From Evernia prunastri (lineage: Eukaryota; Ascomycota; Lecanoromycetes; Lecanorales; Parmeliaceae), in NCBI GenBank assembly GCA_003184365.1, contig NKYR01000036.1, positions 268,480-332,479 on the forward strand: a DNA stretch of 64,000 nucleotides, read 5' to 3'. Under the pieces are notes generated by a model. The model made no database searches and was not told the DNA's origin. It worked only from the letters and a program-made list of their open reading frames with translations. Each line of letters opens with the position of its first letter. The first letter of the stretch is position 1. Of the stretch, positions 43,413 to 53,720 are shown one piece after another. Both the position numbers and the translations under genes were made by a program.

Positions 43413-46135
43413 ATGTCTGAAGTTTGGTGGAAAGAAGCCGTCGTCTACCAGGTGAAGCCGCAGCCATGATGAATGAAAAGCTGTTGGTTCTCATCCTTCC
43501 TGCAGGTCTATCCCTCGTCTTTCCTGGATACCAATGGTGACGGCTGGGGAGAGTACGTAGTTCCCGACTGTATCTTCTCTCTTCTGAACCATGAGCCATG
43601 GTTCGAGTCTCGAGATATGTTCTGGGATTCGATATTCTCGGAACATATCCAGGTCTCAAAAATTATCCCGCAGATGGGCAATAAATACTGACTGCGAAAT
43701 TGCAATCAAGTGTCAAGGGTATCACTTCTAAATTGGATTATCTCCAAGATTTAGGTATCGATATTGTATGGGTCTCGCCAAGTCTGTTCTATCAGTCCGC
43801 GCAGAGTTCCCTACTAAGTATCGGTAGTATACAAAAGTCCACAAAAGGTTTGCACATTTTGGACCAAATTCATCCTTCCACGAGTTCCATCTCTAGTGGC
43901 ATGAAATGGCGGGAGATACGAACATGAAGTTACGCCCCAAGGATGAGGTGCTGACCTGAAAATTTTCTTAGGATATGGGATATGATATAGCGGACTACAA
44001 GGCCATTGACCCAATATATGGGACCATCGAGGATGTTGATAGTTTGGTCTCCGAACTTAAGAAGCGAGGGATGAAATTGGTACGCCCACTTCGGAGTTGC
44101 AGGTCTTTTTCGTCCCGAATAAGTAATGTTGATTGCGAATGATGCATAGATGATGGACCTTGTGGTCAATCAGTGAGTATATTCGCCTTCTCAACTGCCT
44201 CTTGTGAGCTCAACTTGGAACCTTGAGACAGTTCCTGAGAGTGATGGCTCTGTAGCCGTCTCAAGAGAGTCGAATTCCCTTGTAAATCGGCATTGCTGAC
44301 CCCGATGTCTTTTACTTCAGTACATCAGATGATGTACTGCCTCATCTGCCCTAAATGTCACCTGCTACCGCGCTAATCGAAGCAGCATGAGTGGTTCCGG
44401 CAGTCTCGCTCCTCCCTGACCAATACAAAGCGCTCCTGGTACATTTGGAAAAAGCCAAAACGAGATGCTGCAGGAAATCCTTTGCCGCCAAATAATTGGT
44501 CGCAGATCCTCGGTGAAGCGAACAGCGCCGTAAGTCTTCTTGCCTGAGAATCTTCTCCTCCATGTTTACCGCATTTCGAGTCGTAGGACATATGCAGGGA
44601 GCTCCTACTCCTCTACAATCTTTATTCGCTAGTACAGTAGCTCAAAGGAGGAATGCTGATGCCGACCTCTTGAAGTGGACCTATGACGCCAAGACAGAAG
44701 AGTACTACCTTTCTCTGTTCACGTCCGAACAGCCTGATCTTAATTGGGAAAACCCTGAAGTTCGAGCAGCGGTCCACGATGTGATGAATTTCTGGCTTGA
44801 GCGCGGCGCTTGTGGTTACCGGATGGATGTGATCAATTTGATCAGCAAAGACCAACGCTTCCCTGACGCAGAGCCTTCCCTGGGCCCGGACCGCAAGTAC
44901 CACCCTGGGGGCAAATACTATGTTAATGGTCCACGTATGCATGAATACCTACAGGAGATCAAGAAGGTAGTACTGCAGAAGTATGGCGCCATCACCGTCG
45001 GGGAAATGCCTGGCGTCAGTGATATCGATGAGATAATCCGCACTGTGGGGAGCAAAAACGGCGAACTCAATATGATTTTCATCTTCGATGTCGTAGAAAT
45101 AGATACTCAACCAGGAAACGTCAGGATGACCCTTCACGACTGGAGCGTTAAAGACCTCGCCAGAGTAATCTCCAAGTGGCAACGAGTTATGCTAGTCAGA
45201 GATGGCTGGAACAGTGTCTTCGTTGAAAACCATGACAATCCAAGATCAGTGTCTAGGTACTGTGATGACAGCGATGCCTACCGGGAGTACGGTGCAAAAC
45301 TGCTCGCGCTCATGCAAACCACCTTGAACGGAACAACTTTTGTATATCAAGGTGAAGAGCTCGGCATGAGAAACGTATGGCATATTTTCGTCTTGATTTG
45401 TCCTTACACACCTCCCTCACTGACTTGTAAGACATGTTTCGGGGGAAGATTGTCCTTTTGTCTTGAAACCCAGGACTCGTCGTCTTATTAGATATTTGTT
45501 TTGATGTATCAAAGCTGACTCGGACTTCATGACAGCTGCCAAAGACCTGGGACATTATGAAGGAATACAAGGATATCGAATCCATCAACTTCTGGAAGAA
45601 AAGCAAGGAGCTTTATGGGAACAATCCCAAGCGATTAGCGGAAGAACGCAAAGTCCTCGAAAGGAAGGCGAGGGATCACGCTAGGAGTCCAATGCAATGG
45701 AACGAAAGCGAAAACGCTGGCTTCTGCGAGCCCGGCGTCGAGCCGTGGATGAGGGTGAACGATGACTACAAGGATATCAACGCAGAGAGACAGCAATCGG
45801 CCGAGAACGAAGAAGAGCTGAGTACATGGCAATTCTGGCAGCGCGGGCTGGCGAACCGGAAGGCGCATTCAGACTGCTTTGTATATGGTGACTTTCACGC
45901 CGTGGGTCCAGAGAGCGACGAAGTGTTTGCCTATGTACGGCTAGGCAAGAAGAGCGGCAAATGGCTGGTGGTCCTCAATTTCTCGGGTAAAAGGGTCGAG
46001 TGGGACATCCCGGACGGGCTCAAGATCGAAGGGTGGATGGCTGGGAACTACCAAAAGGGTAAGCCCGACAAAAAAATTGGAGGTCCTGTGGACTTGAGAC
46101 CATGGGAGGGGGTTTTGGGGAAGTGCGTAGATTAG
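43413..46135 (+). CDS. GH13 alpha-glucosidase (maltase/isomaltase type)
   Basis: Ten exons: 43413-43451, 43506-43552, 43711-43781, 43828-43847, 43972-44079, 44150-44172, 44321-44333, 44386-44529, 44676-45374, 45536-46135, giving about 587 residues. The N-terminus SEVWWKEAVVYQVYPSSF and the calcium-loop-like DTNGDGWGD are typical. Catalytic residues: Asp206 (YRMDVIN), Glu265 (VGEMPG), Asp342 (VENHDNPRS). There is no signal peptide, so it is an intracellular enzyme hydrolysing maltose or isomaltose. Exons of 20 and 13 nt are included because they restore SPIYKSPQKDMGYD and NHTSDDHEWF. Several introns are 124-161 nt and resemble ADE17 introns. It shares a promoter region with the divergent MFS gene, which is not an obvious sugar carrier. 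Confidence 0.93.
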
Positions 46136-46505
46136 GACAGCTGGGACTCGTACCCGTCAAAAGTCATTCAACTCCGGGCTTTAGCTGGCCCAGTAACACA
46201 TCAAGGAAATACTATCATATCTTATTCTTTTGATATTTAAGACTACCCTCAGGCTCTACTAAAGGTAAACGTACCAAGATCATAATGTGTTTTGCATTTC
46301 ACTTGATCATCAGATATAGGCTAGGGACTCCTGCTTGGCAGAAGAACATGAGACCATGCTCATGAGTCTAGACAAGGACAAACCCAAGGCCAACGTCTGC
46401 TTGGCAGGAGCATCAGGCTATCCTTGTTGGCTAGCATCTGGTACACGTTTGCAGGAAAATGCCGATTACTAAGTCCACATGAGTAGAGAGCTAATTCAAC
46501 CGCCA
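46136..46505. other. Convergent intergenic region with repeat
   Basis: This is 370 nt between the stops of the alpha-glucosidase and prolyl-tRNA synthetase genes. It contains copy 2 of the 30-bp dispersed repeat and two similar TGCTTGGCAG words at about 46331 and 46399. Confidence 0.4.
46150..46179 (+). repeat. Dispersed 30-bp repeat, copy 2
   Basis: Identical over 30 bases to the reverse complement of 7749-7778. It lies 15 nt after the alpha-glucosidase stop. Confidence 0.75.
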
Positions 46506-48835
46506 TCAGAGGTGCTGTAATAGCCCCTCAACAAAAGCTGTTAGAGCATCGGCAGATACCCATTCCTTGATACTCAACCTTCGGCACTGTACCTCACATT
46601 TTCTTTCTTTCTTCCAATCCCTGCCCAGAATCACTATTATCGGATAGCCGATCATATCTGCATCCTTGATCTTCCAACCAAAATCCCTCTTCCGGTCATC
46701 CAAGATAGCGTCAATCGGTTGCTGGGAATGGTGAGTATTTCGAGCAGTAAGCAGGTCGTAGACATCGGCGCCTTCGCTCGCCGAGCCTTTGGTTGGGATG
46801 ATAATCGCTTCGAAAGGTGCCATGATCCGTGGCCAATTGAGGCCTTTGGAATCTGCAAGGGAGTCGGCTACTGCTGCGATTAAACGGGAGACACCGATTC
46901 CATGGCAGCCCATCTGGACGGGAATCTGATCGGACAAGGTGGCGAGTTGGCCTGGCACAGTGGAGGCTTCCTGCTGCGTGCCTTTCTGAGAAGGTTCTGC
47001 ATCGATCGTAGCTTCCAATGGTGTGCTGTATCGGGTACCAAGATGAAAAGTATGGCCAATCTCTACAGCCTTTTCAACCTTTAAACTGCCTTCGTCACAA
47101 TTTGGACAGAGGTCGCCAGTGCCAATTCTGACAAGATCGACCATCTTCCCAGCTAGAACCGATATGTCCTGCATAGAAATTTCCACGCCTTCAATTGGCA
47201 CTGAAGACAGATTGGGAAAATCCTGAGGAGGTTGCTGCAAGACATATCGCATGTCGATCACTCGTAAGATGCGAGCTTTCCGTCGGATTTTCTCTTCAGA
47301 GGCACCGAGAATTTTGTCGGCTTTGAAAGCTGCTAACGGATCTTCGACGGCTAGATCAAGCTCCGGGAACATCCTTTTGATTGCGTAAGGGTTGATCTCA
47401 GTCTTCCGGTACCCTTTTCCAGCTGTTGTCCGGATGTCGACCCTGTGTGGTAGGAACGCATGAATTAGGGTACTACGGTCCTGGCTGATACCAAGCCATT
47501 GGGTATCGTCATTATTATTTATCTGAGATTCACCTTTCGCATCTAAGTTCTTTTCTGGTACCAGTGGCCCGGTTTCGGAATCCCACTGCTTCCCGGTAGA
47601 GCTGTCCATTCTTAGGGGGGTAGATACGACCTCGTCCGCGCTTTTCGGACGCTCCTGAGCCCGAGCAATCCTGCTCTCCGCAAGTTCTTCATTAACGACG
47701 TAGTCACAAGAATTGCAACTGACAAGATTATCCTCCCCCTTCTTCGACAAGAAGTGGTATTCATGGCTGACATCGCCACCAATCTCACCAGAAGAGGCTT
47801 CCGCCGTCAAGTAAGGTATTTTGAGTTCACCAAAGAAAGCATCATAGGCCTGCCGTACAGTTGCGTATGTATGGAGCGCCTGTTCAGTAGTAGCATCGAA
47901 TGTATAAAGATCTTTCATTAGAAATTCCTTAGTTCGGAGAAGTCCCTGTCGCGGACGTGGTTCATCTCGATATTTGCGTGCTGCGAAATCAGCTATCAAA
48001 GACCTCCGAGTGTAGGCAACAGGACGAACATATTTGGTACAGTCTAAGAGGCAATTCTTTGTAAGATTTGACAATGTTGCCAACTAATGAAGTGATCTCC
48101 TCTTCATGTGTTGGCGACAACAGGTATCTACCGCCTTTGCGATCATGCAGTCTGAAAAGCTGTCACCTGAGGGTCAGAGATGTTCGAGGCTGAGCCACAG
48201 AGCACGAGTGATTTTGAATCGGACTTACCTCGGAGCTGCTACTATCTAATCTTCCCGACTTCTTCCACAGGTTTTCGGACGAGAATGTTGACAATGAAAG
48301 TTTTGATGCACCTAACATATACTTTGGTCATGCGAGGAATTCGAACGCTGTGATACTCAGACGAACCAATTTTCAGCATGTGCTTATCAAGTAGTTCTTC
48401 TACTTTCTCCTGAACACGCAAGCCCAGGGGCAGAAATTGAAAGAGTCCAGAGTGTGCCTTTTGAGCAGTTCAGTACATTCGACTATTTCGAATACTCTCC
48501 CTACGTACCTGACGCACGAAGCCGGATCTAATCAACAGCGAATGAGAATCATCTGATCGAACTGTCAGCTATTTGACTTATCAGAGCTGTTGTTTTGGTA
48601 CCTTCTGTATGACCTGTTGGAGCAATACCGCCCGTCGGCGCCCAGAATGCAGATAGTCGCCTCCTGCCATCGCCCTAAAGGACCTTAGCCAATCTCCAAA
48701 ACATAACAGAGACTTGCTGACATGATAAAAGCGTAATCCCAAATCAACTCCAGGGCGAGACCAGTTTGATGATGTATAAGCTCCGAACAAATGAAGAGAG
48801 CGCAAGACTTTCTCTGCTCGAAGCAACGACTTCAT
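46506..48835 (-). CDS. AIM10: Mitochondrial prolyl-tRNA synthetase
   Basis: Seven exons, 48835-48722, 48674-48614, 48552-48509, 48457-48367, 48311-48229, 48159-48030 and 47980-46506, give 665 residues. An Arg-containing N-terminus fits mitochondrial import. Class II synthetase motifs: SAFWAPTGGIAPTG and DSHSLLIRSGFVRQAHSG near the start, motif 2 YRDEPRPRQGLLRTKEFLMKD-like segment in exon 7, and motif 3 MGCHGIGVSRLIAA. The bacterial-type editing-domain position holds a long variable insert. The C-terminal anticodon-binding part contains DRKRDFGWKIKDADMIGYP. It charges mitochondrial tRNA-Pro. A start within exon 6/7 (ATG at 48083) is a false frame; the spliced upstream exons carry conserved sequence. 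Confidence 0.93.
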
Positions 48836-49318
48836 TCAAGGCAAGGTTGGACACCAAAGATATTAAAATGATTGTGACAGTTTACATAATTGATGTTGTA
48901 GCAGAATCGTGAAGCGACCTGATCTACAGATTTTTGTATACTTTATTCGTTCGGACAATGCCAAGGATTGCGATCAACCGCGATTCCGGGCTTTCCGAGT
49001 AGTAGTATACCCGCGCGGCAGTTGCTATGCGAATCTAGGAAGTAAATACTGTCAATAAACTCTTTAACTTGCAATACCATTGGTAACCCAACGCCAATAT
49101 TCTTTCTGATTATCTAGCATTCCATTAAACCAGAAAAATATCCACTTTTTACGAGCTTGGAGCGCAAAAAAGAATCTGTTGAGGCCGAGGGGCCAGCCCT
49201 CCAAACCCTGTTCCCTCAGCTTCCGAACGAATGCTTGAGATTTATGCTAGCATATCAAATAAAGCTGCTGAGCGAATTATACCGATATAACCAGCCGTTT
49301 TCCTTACTACCAGCGAAT
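48836..49318. promoter_or_regulatory. Divergent intergenic region
   Basis: This is 483 nt between the start of the prolyl-tRNA synthetase gene and the first Cys-rich surface protein. The frame of the latter is open upstream of its chosen ATG but lacks a signal-peptide-like start there. No motif is assigned. Confidence 0.35.
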
Positions 49319-50101
49319 ATGCGCTCCCTCATTGCCTATGCCATCAGCGTCTGCTTCATCCTTCCACCTGCCCTCGCAGCCCAGTACTCACCTTTCCTCC
49401 TGTCCAACAAGCATCAAACTTCCAGAATCGAAAGCCTCATTAGCTTGGATCTCTTTCGTCGAGATTCCAAGTGTCCCATTTCGTGCTCCTCGGTCGGCAA
49501 CAGCAAGGCCTGCTGTCCTAAAAAAACCAATTGCGCCCTTGACGAAGCTGGTAACATCGCATGCTGTCCGGATAATGCCGACTGTACAGGAACGGTAGGC
49601 CCAGTGGCAGCGCCTTCCACAGCACTCCCTGCCACGGGTTCTCGAACGACGGCAAGCGCAGCAGCTATCACTCATGCAATCAGTGGGAGCAGCACCGTTT
49701 CGAACATTTACTACCCTTTTCCATTTCTTCCGACAACATACGCAAACGCTGCTGAGTGCACGACCTCTTATTCGAGTTGTCAACTAGAGTCGGCCAAGTG
49801 CACTGGGGTCTTGGAAGGAGGTGGGATGGGTGTAACAGTCTCTGGCCCGGGTGGAGGTGTCACGCAACAAGGGGCGATTGCACCAGCGTCAGCGGAGTCG
49901 ATTTGTTCTAGTCTAAGTGCCGAAGCGTGCCATGGACTAGTACTTACGCAATGTTCGACACTTGGTGGTGCTGCTAAGACAGCGGCAGCCGGGACGTTTG
50001 TTGAGGGAAGTGCCAATGCCGCGCCAACAAGATGTGCAGCTGCGCTGTATGGCGTGGGTATGGGAGTAGCAGTAGGACTAGCGGGTCAAGTCGTGGGTTG
50101 A
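49319..50101 (+). CDS. Cys-rich secreted, probably GPI-anchored surface protein
   Basis: ATG 49319 gives 260 residues beginning with a clear signal peptide (MRSLIAYAISVCFILPPALA), which decides the start over an upstream in-frame option. A compact Cys-rich module follows (CPISCSSVGNSKACCPKKTNC, then ACCPDNADC). Next come a Ser/Thr/Ala-rich linker, a second Cys-containing part, and a C-terminal hydrophobic, small-residue tail (GVGMGVAVGLAGQVVG) that suits GPI attachment. It resembles fungal cell-wall proteins with a double-Cys 'CC' motif. Function is unknown. The next gene downstream encodes a related-looking membrane protein. Confidence 0.75.
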   Translation: MRSLIAYAISVCFILPPALAAQYSPFLLSNKHQTSRIESLISLDLFRRDSKCPISCSSVGNSKACCPKKTNCALDEAGNIACCPDNADCTGTVGPVAAPSTALPATGSRTTASAAAITHAISGSSTVSNIYYPFPFLPTTYANAAECTTSYSSCQLESAKCTGVLEGGGMGVTVSGPGGGVTQQGAIAPASAESICSSLSAEACHGLVLTQCSTLGGAAKTAAAGTFVEGSANAAPTRCAAALYGVGMGVAVGLAGQVVG

Positions 50102-50939
50102 GAGAACAGATATCTTGAAGATTCTGATGCCACTCACGTCAAGATTTTGAAGTATGCTAGGACCAGCAATTGATTTTTGATGCGACTTCTCTGAAGGAAA
50201 GCAGGGTCACATGCGCAAGGCGACGTCAGGCAATAATGAGGGATTCTAGGGAATGTGGATGATTTTGACTTTCCTGTACTAGTGTAGAGAGCATGAGGTA
50301 GGTAGCCACCGATGGTTTGCGAATAGGACACTTTTGGTAGAGGACCTCAGGCTTGCCTCGTTACCAAAAGAAATTTGCAGGTTTCGGATGAACAATTCGC
50401 ATATATCATCGTGTTATATAGTAGTGTTGCAGAGAAAAGCTGTTACACAGAAGAAATCGACTCCTAAATTGGTCTTTTGCATTGGCTGTCCCGCCAACCC
50501 TAAAACGCTAAAAGTGTGGAAACAAGCAAAAATCATCCCCCCCCGCGCAAATCCGCCGACAACGAAGGATAGCTCTGAAGTCAATGACAAAGATGAAACT
50601 ATAGCGACTGACTCACCATCATCAATTTCAGCCTCCTAAATTTCAGGAGAGCTTGTGTGTTACCTCGTTGTGGTGCCTTGTAGCGGTGGCTGGGAGGAGG
50701 GGGGGGGGTTGGGGCGCCAATTTGGTCGTGATACAAACCTGTCCTTGCAATTCCTCCTTTCGCATACCTGCATCTTCCTTACAATTGTTGACGCTCGTTA
50801 TACTGACTCGAGGTCGCCGTCGCAATTGTCATTGACAACGAAGTGAAAGTTGGCAAAGGCAAACGGACTAGGGTTTCTGCGAAACCAAAAGCTCGGCTTC
50901 GTCCATTCCTCGCTTCGATCCAATATACATTCCGCCGCA
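50102..50939. promoter_or_regulatory. Intergenic region between two surface-protein genes
   Basis: This is 838 nt and includes a run of ten G residues near 50700. No gene is accepted, although short frames exist. Confidence 0.35.
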
Positions 50940-52155
50940 ATGCTCCTCTCACAACCACCGGCCCTCCTCTCTCTTCTCTTCACAATTCTCTCCTCGACTC
51001 ACACTTCCAATGCAAGGCCTAATGCCCGAGACAGAGAACTGCTCGAATCTAGGTACCATTACCTCTCTGAACGAAGCTGCGCTGGCACTGTGTGCGGATG
51101 GTCAGGCCAATTATGCTGCGCTTCAGGGCAGGCATGTTCGACGAACTCTTTGGGCCAAGCCGAGTGTGTAGCCAGCTCAGTCGCAGGTAGCTCCGGACAA
51201 GGACAATGGGAATACTACACCACGACCTTCGTGGAGAGCGAGCTAGTCACGATGACCTCCACTTACAGCTCCTTTTTTGCCGCTGAGAGCACGACTGCCG
51301 CCGCCGCCGGTCCTTCCATCTCAGCCATCTCATGCCAATCTTCCTTGAATGAGAGCCCCTGCGGAACCATCTGCTGCGCTGTGGGACAGTATTGCGCTTT
51401 TGCCGGCCAGTGCGCAGCAAGCAATGGAAACAGCGGCCTTAGCAGTTCCTACGTGATATCCACAACCGCCACGGCCGCTGCCACCAACACAGCCTTTATT
51501 CGACCCACCACCAATGTAGCAACAACGGTCACATCGACTGGCTCCATGACAACGACAGTGCCTTTCATGACGGCCTCAGCTTCTGCTTCAAGTGCAAGCA
51601 GCGCCGCCGGCATGACGGCCACTACAGCCAACAATGGCTTGAGTGCCGGTGCCATTGCGGGTATTGTCATAGGCGTCCTACTCGGTTTGTTCTTGCTATT
51701 CCTCTTCTGCGCCTTCTATTGCTTCAGAGGCCTGCTCGACGGCGTATTGAGCTTCTTCGGCCTAAGGAATAGGAGGCGCAGAACCGAAGTTATCGAGGAA
51801 GAGCGGTATTCCCACCATGGACGTGCATCAGGAGGCGAGGGACGAACGTGGTACGGTGGACGAGCGCGGCCGGCGAGGGTCGATAGGCCGAAGCAGGGTG
51901 GTTTAGGTGGTTTCTGGGGTGTCGCAGGGATCCTGGGCGCTTTGGCAATCTTCCTGGGGTTGAAGAGACGAAGGGATAGGAGGGCGAAGACTGAGACAAC
52001 AGCGAGTAGCTATTCCTACAGCGACTATTCTAGCGAAAGTGAGTTCCATCGAGTCCGCTAACTGGCTTTCTTTGATTGCTAACCTTCTCCCAGGTAGCGA
52101 GTCATCAGATCGGAGGACGCGGAACTCGAGAAGAACAACAACAAGAAGATCTTAA
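50940..52155 (+). CDS. Cys-rich single-pass membrane protein (WSC/Mid2-like architecture)
   Basis: Exons 50940-52038 and 52094-52155 give 386 residues. Signal peptide at 1-25 (LLSLLFTILSSTHTSNA). Two Cys clusters are present: CAGTVCGWSGQLCCASGQAC, and SPCGTICCAVGQYCAFAGQC. A Ser/Thr/Ala-rich stalk follows, then one transmembrane segment (about 241-266, AIAGIVIGVLLGLFLLFLFC), and an Arg-rich cytoplasmic tail with a second hydrophobic stretch (FWGVAGILGALAIFLGL). The last exon adds SESSDRRTRNSRR. The layout is like fungal cell-wall stress sensors, but there is no canonical WSC domain. The CC-containing modules resemble those in the neighbouring gene at 49319, suggesting an old tandem duplication. 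Confidence 0.78.
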
Positions 52156-52569
52156 GGGCATGATCCAAGGTTTCTGTATTTGAGCGGGCTACTTGCATTT
52201 AGCGGGACATGAATATGCATTGGCAGGGAGAGTGCACATGGAGAGCCAGGTGACCGTTAGCTTTTAGCGACTGAGAAGGATTGACAACATAAGGGATGTA
52301 TGTATATAGATACTTCGGTCAGCACGACATGGCTTCGGGCCTTACGAGCCAGTAATGAAGCTTTATTGCTTGGAATTATAATAGAAAGCATTTGGCATCA
52401 TTATTCTCTTCAGGGCAAATTCAGGCACGCATGCACGCAATCCGGAGAACTGGGAAGTGCCGCTAAATTCCACACGCCAAGTCTCTCTCCGATCTCCCAA
52501 ATTGCAAATTGACCGCACCTCTCACTCACCTCTCCTCACCACGGCGCCAATCAGGAACAAGCACACCCA
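52156..52569. promoter_or_regulatory. Intergenic region
   Basis: This is 414 nt between the membrane protein and the complex I gene, ending in a CT-rich, CTCAC-repeat-like stretch just upstream of the ATG at 52570. Confidence 0.35.
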
Positions 52570-53173
52570 ATGCCTCCTATACGCCCCTCAGTCAACCTCT
52601 CCCGACCTACCGCCTTCCTCCTCCCCCATCCAGCGCGACATTTCCCGCCCCTGTGCCCCCCAGCGGCTCGCACACTCGCCTCCACTCCCCCGCCAGACGT
52701 CGCAGAGCATCCCTCGCCCGACACAGCCTCGCACGAAAGCCACTACGATCCGCCGTCCGGATGGCTGTTTGGCATCCCACCGGGCGAGAAGTACAAGAAC
52801 GAGGGGTGGGAGAATGCGTGGGTGTATGGGTTTTGGGGCAGTCTGCTCTTGGGGATCGTGGCTTATGCTTACAAGCCTGATACTTCGTAAGTATCATGCC
52901 ATCCTTTCTCCCTTGTATCTATGGAGCCACAATTTGGGGGGAAAAGGTAGGGGCGTGTTTGGATAATTTGGGAAATCTATCCCGTCTGGCAAGACGGTGT
53001 CGGCTAGGACGACTGAACCGAGATTTCAATTGACTACGCATAAAGTGAACAGAATGGGTTACATATTGCTGATGTCTGGCGACAGAATACAAACGTGGGC
53101 ATTAGAAGAGGCAAGAAGAAGACTGGAGGCGGAGGGCATACTAGCGGATCCTGACGACGAGGCGGAGAAATAG
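52570..53173 (+). CDS. Complex I ESSS subunit (NDUFB11-like)
   Basis: Exons 52570-52886 and 53086-53173 give 134 residues. An Arg-containing N-terminus fits mitochondrial import. The conserved ESSS block is HYDPPSGWLFGIPPGEKYKNEGWENAW followed by one membrane segment (VYGFWGSLLLGIVAYAY) and, across the intron, KPDTS|IQTWALEEARRRLEAEGIL. It is an accessory subunit in the membrane arm of NADH:ubiquinone oxidoreductase. The 199-nt intron is long for its size class. An overlapping frame from 52509 is a shadow. Confidence 0.92.
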
Positions 53174-53720
53174 ACGTAAGAACGGGCTATCGAAGGAACG
53201 GATGATAGGACGATGAAAGGGGGCGGCTTGTGAAAAATCTCGAAACGGACGGGGTTTAATGGTCTTTGATTGCGAAGTGGACGGAGTACTGGGGCAAAGA
53301 GTGTACATAGGTGTTGCCTCGCATCGTTCTGGTATTAGACTACAATGCCACCGACCTAGAGTGCGTGGTGAAATCGTTGTTTGTTCCGTACAAACAGCTA
53401 CCTTGGCAGGCCTAATGCTGAAAACCTTGTAGGGGAGGTCAATTGCTAGGGTTTATATTCACCATTTAATTAGGGAGTGGCCTGGTCAGCACTTGTATCA
53501 CGCCGTTACTCAGGATGTTCCCATTGCGTGGTGATGTACTACGAATTTTTCGGAATTCATTCTACGCTGCAGACCCTGGTATATATATATGGCAGAGGGT
53601 ATGCAACAATCTGATCACTGAAGATCGGGTGGGCTCTGAATACAAAAAGCCATCATTGGAGGCCAGCGCTCAATGCCAGCGCCGAGGATGCTATGCAAGC
53701 AATCCCCGGATCCATGCTCA
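53174..53720. other. Convergent intergenic region, no gene seen
   Basis: This is 547 nt between the stops of the complex I and MpaB-type genes. A short TATATATA run occurs near 53580. No other feature is assigned. Confidence 0.35.

Noticed and set aside
44562..44675. Upstream coding part of the frame that includes exon 9 of the alpha-glucosidase
   Set aside because: Family alignment shows that this is intron sequence; exon 8 joins directly to TGGACC at 44676.
48032..48083. ATG at 48083 as the start of the prolyl-tRNA synthetase
   Set aside because: That frame reads through an intron. The spliced frame upstream gives conserved synthetase sequence.
52509..52880. Alternative frame over the complex I ESSS gene
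   Set aside because: Only the frame from 52570 carries the ESSS block and splices correctly to the last exon.
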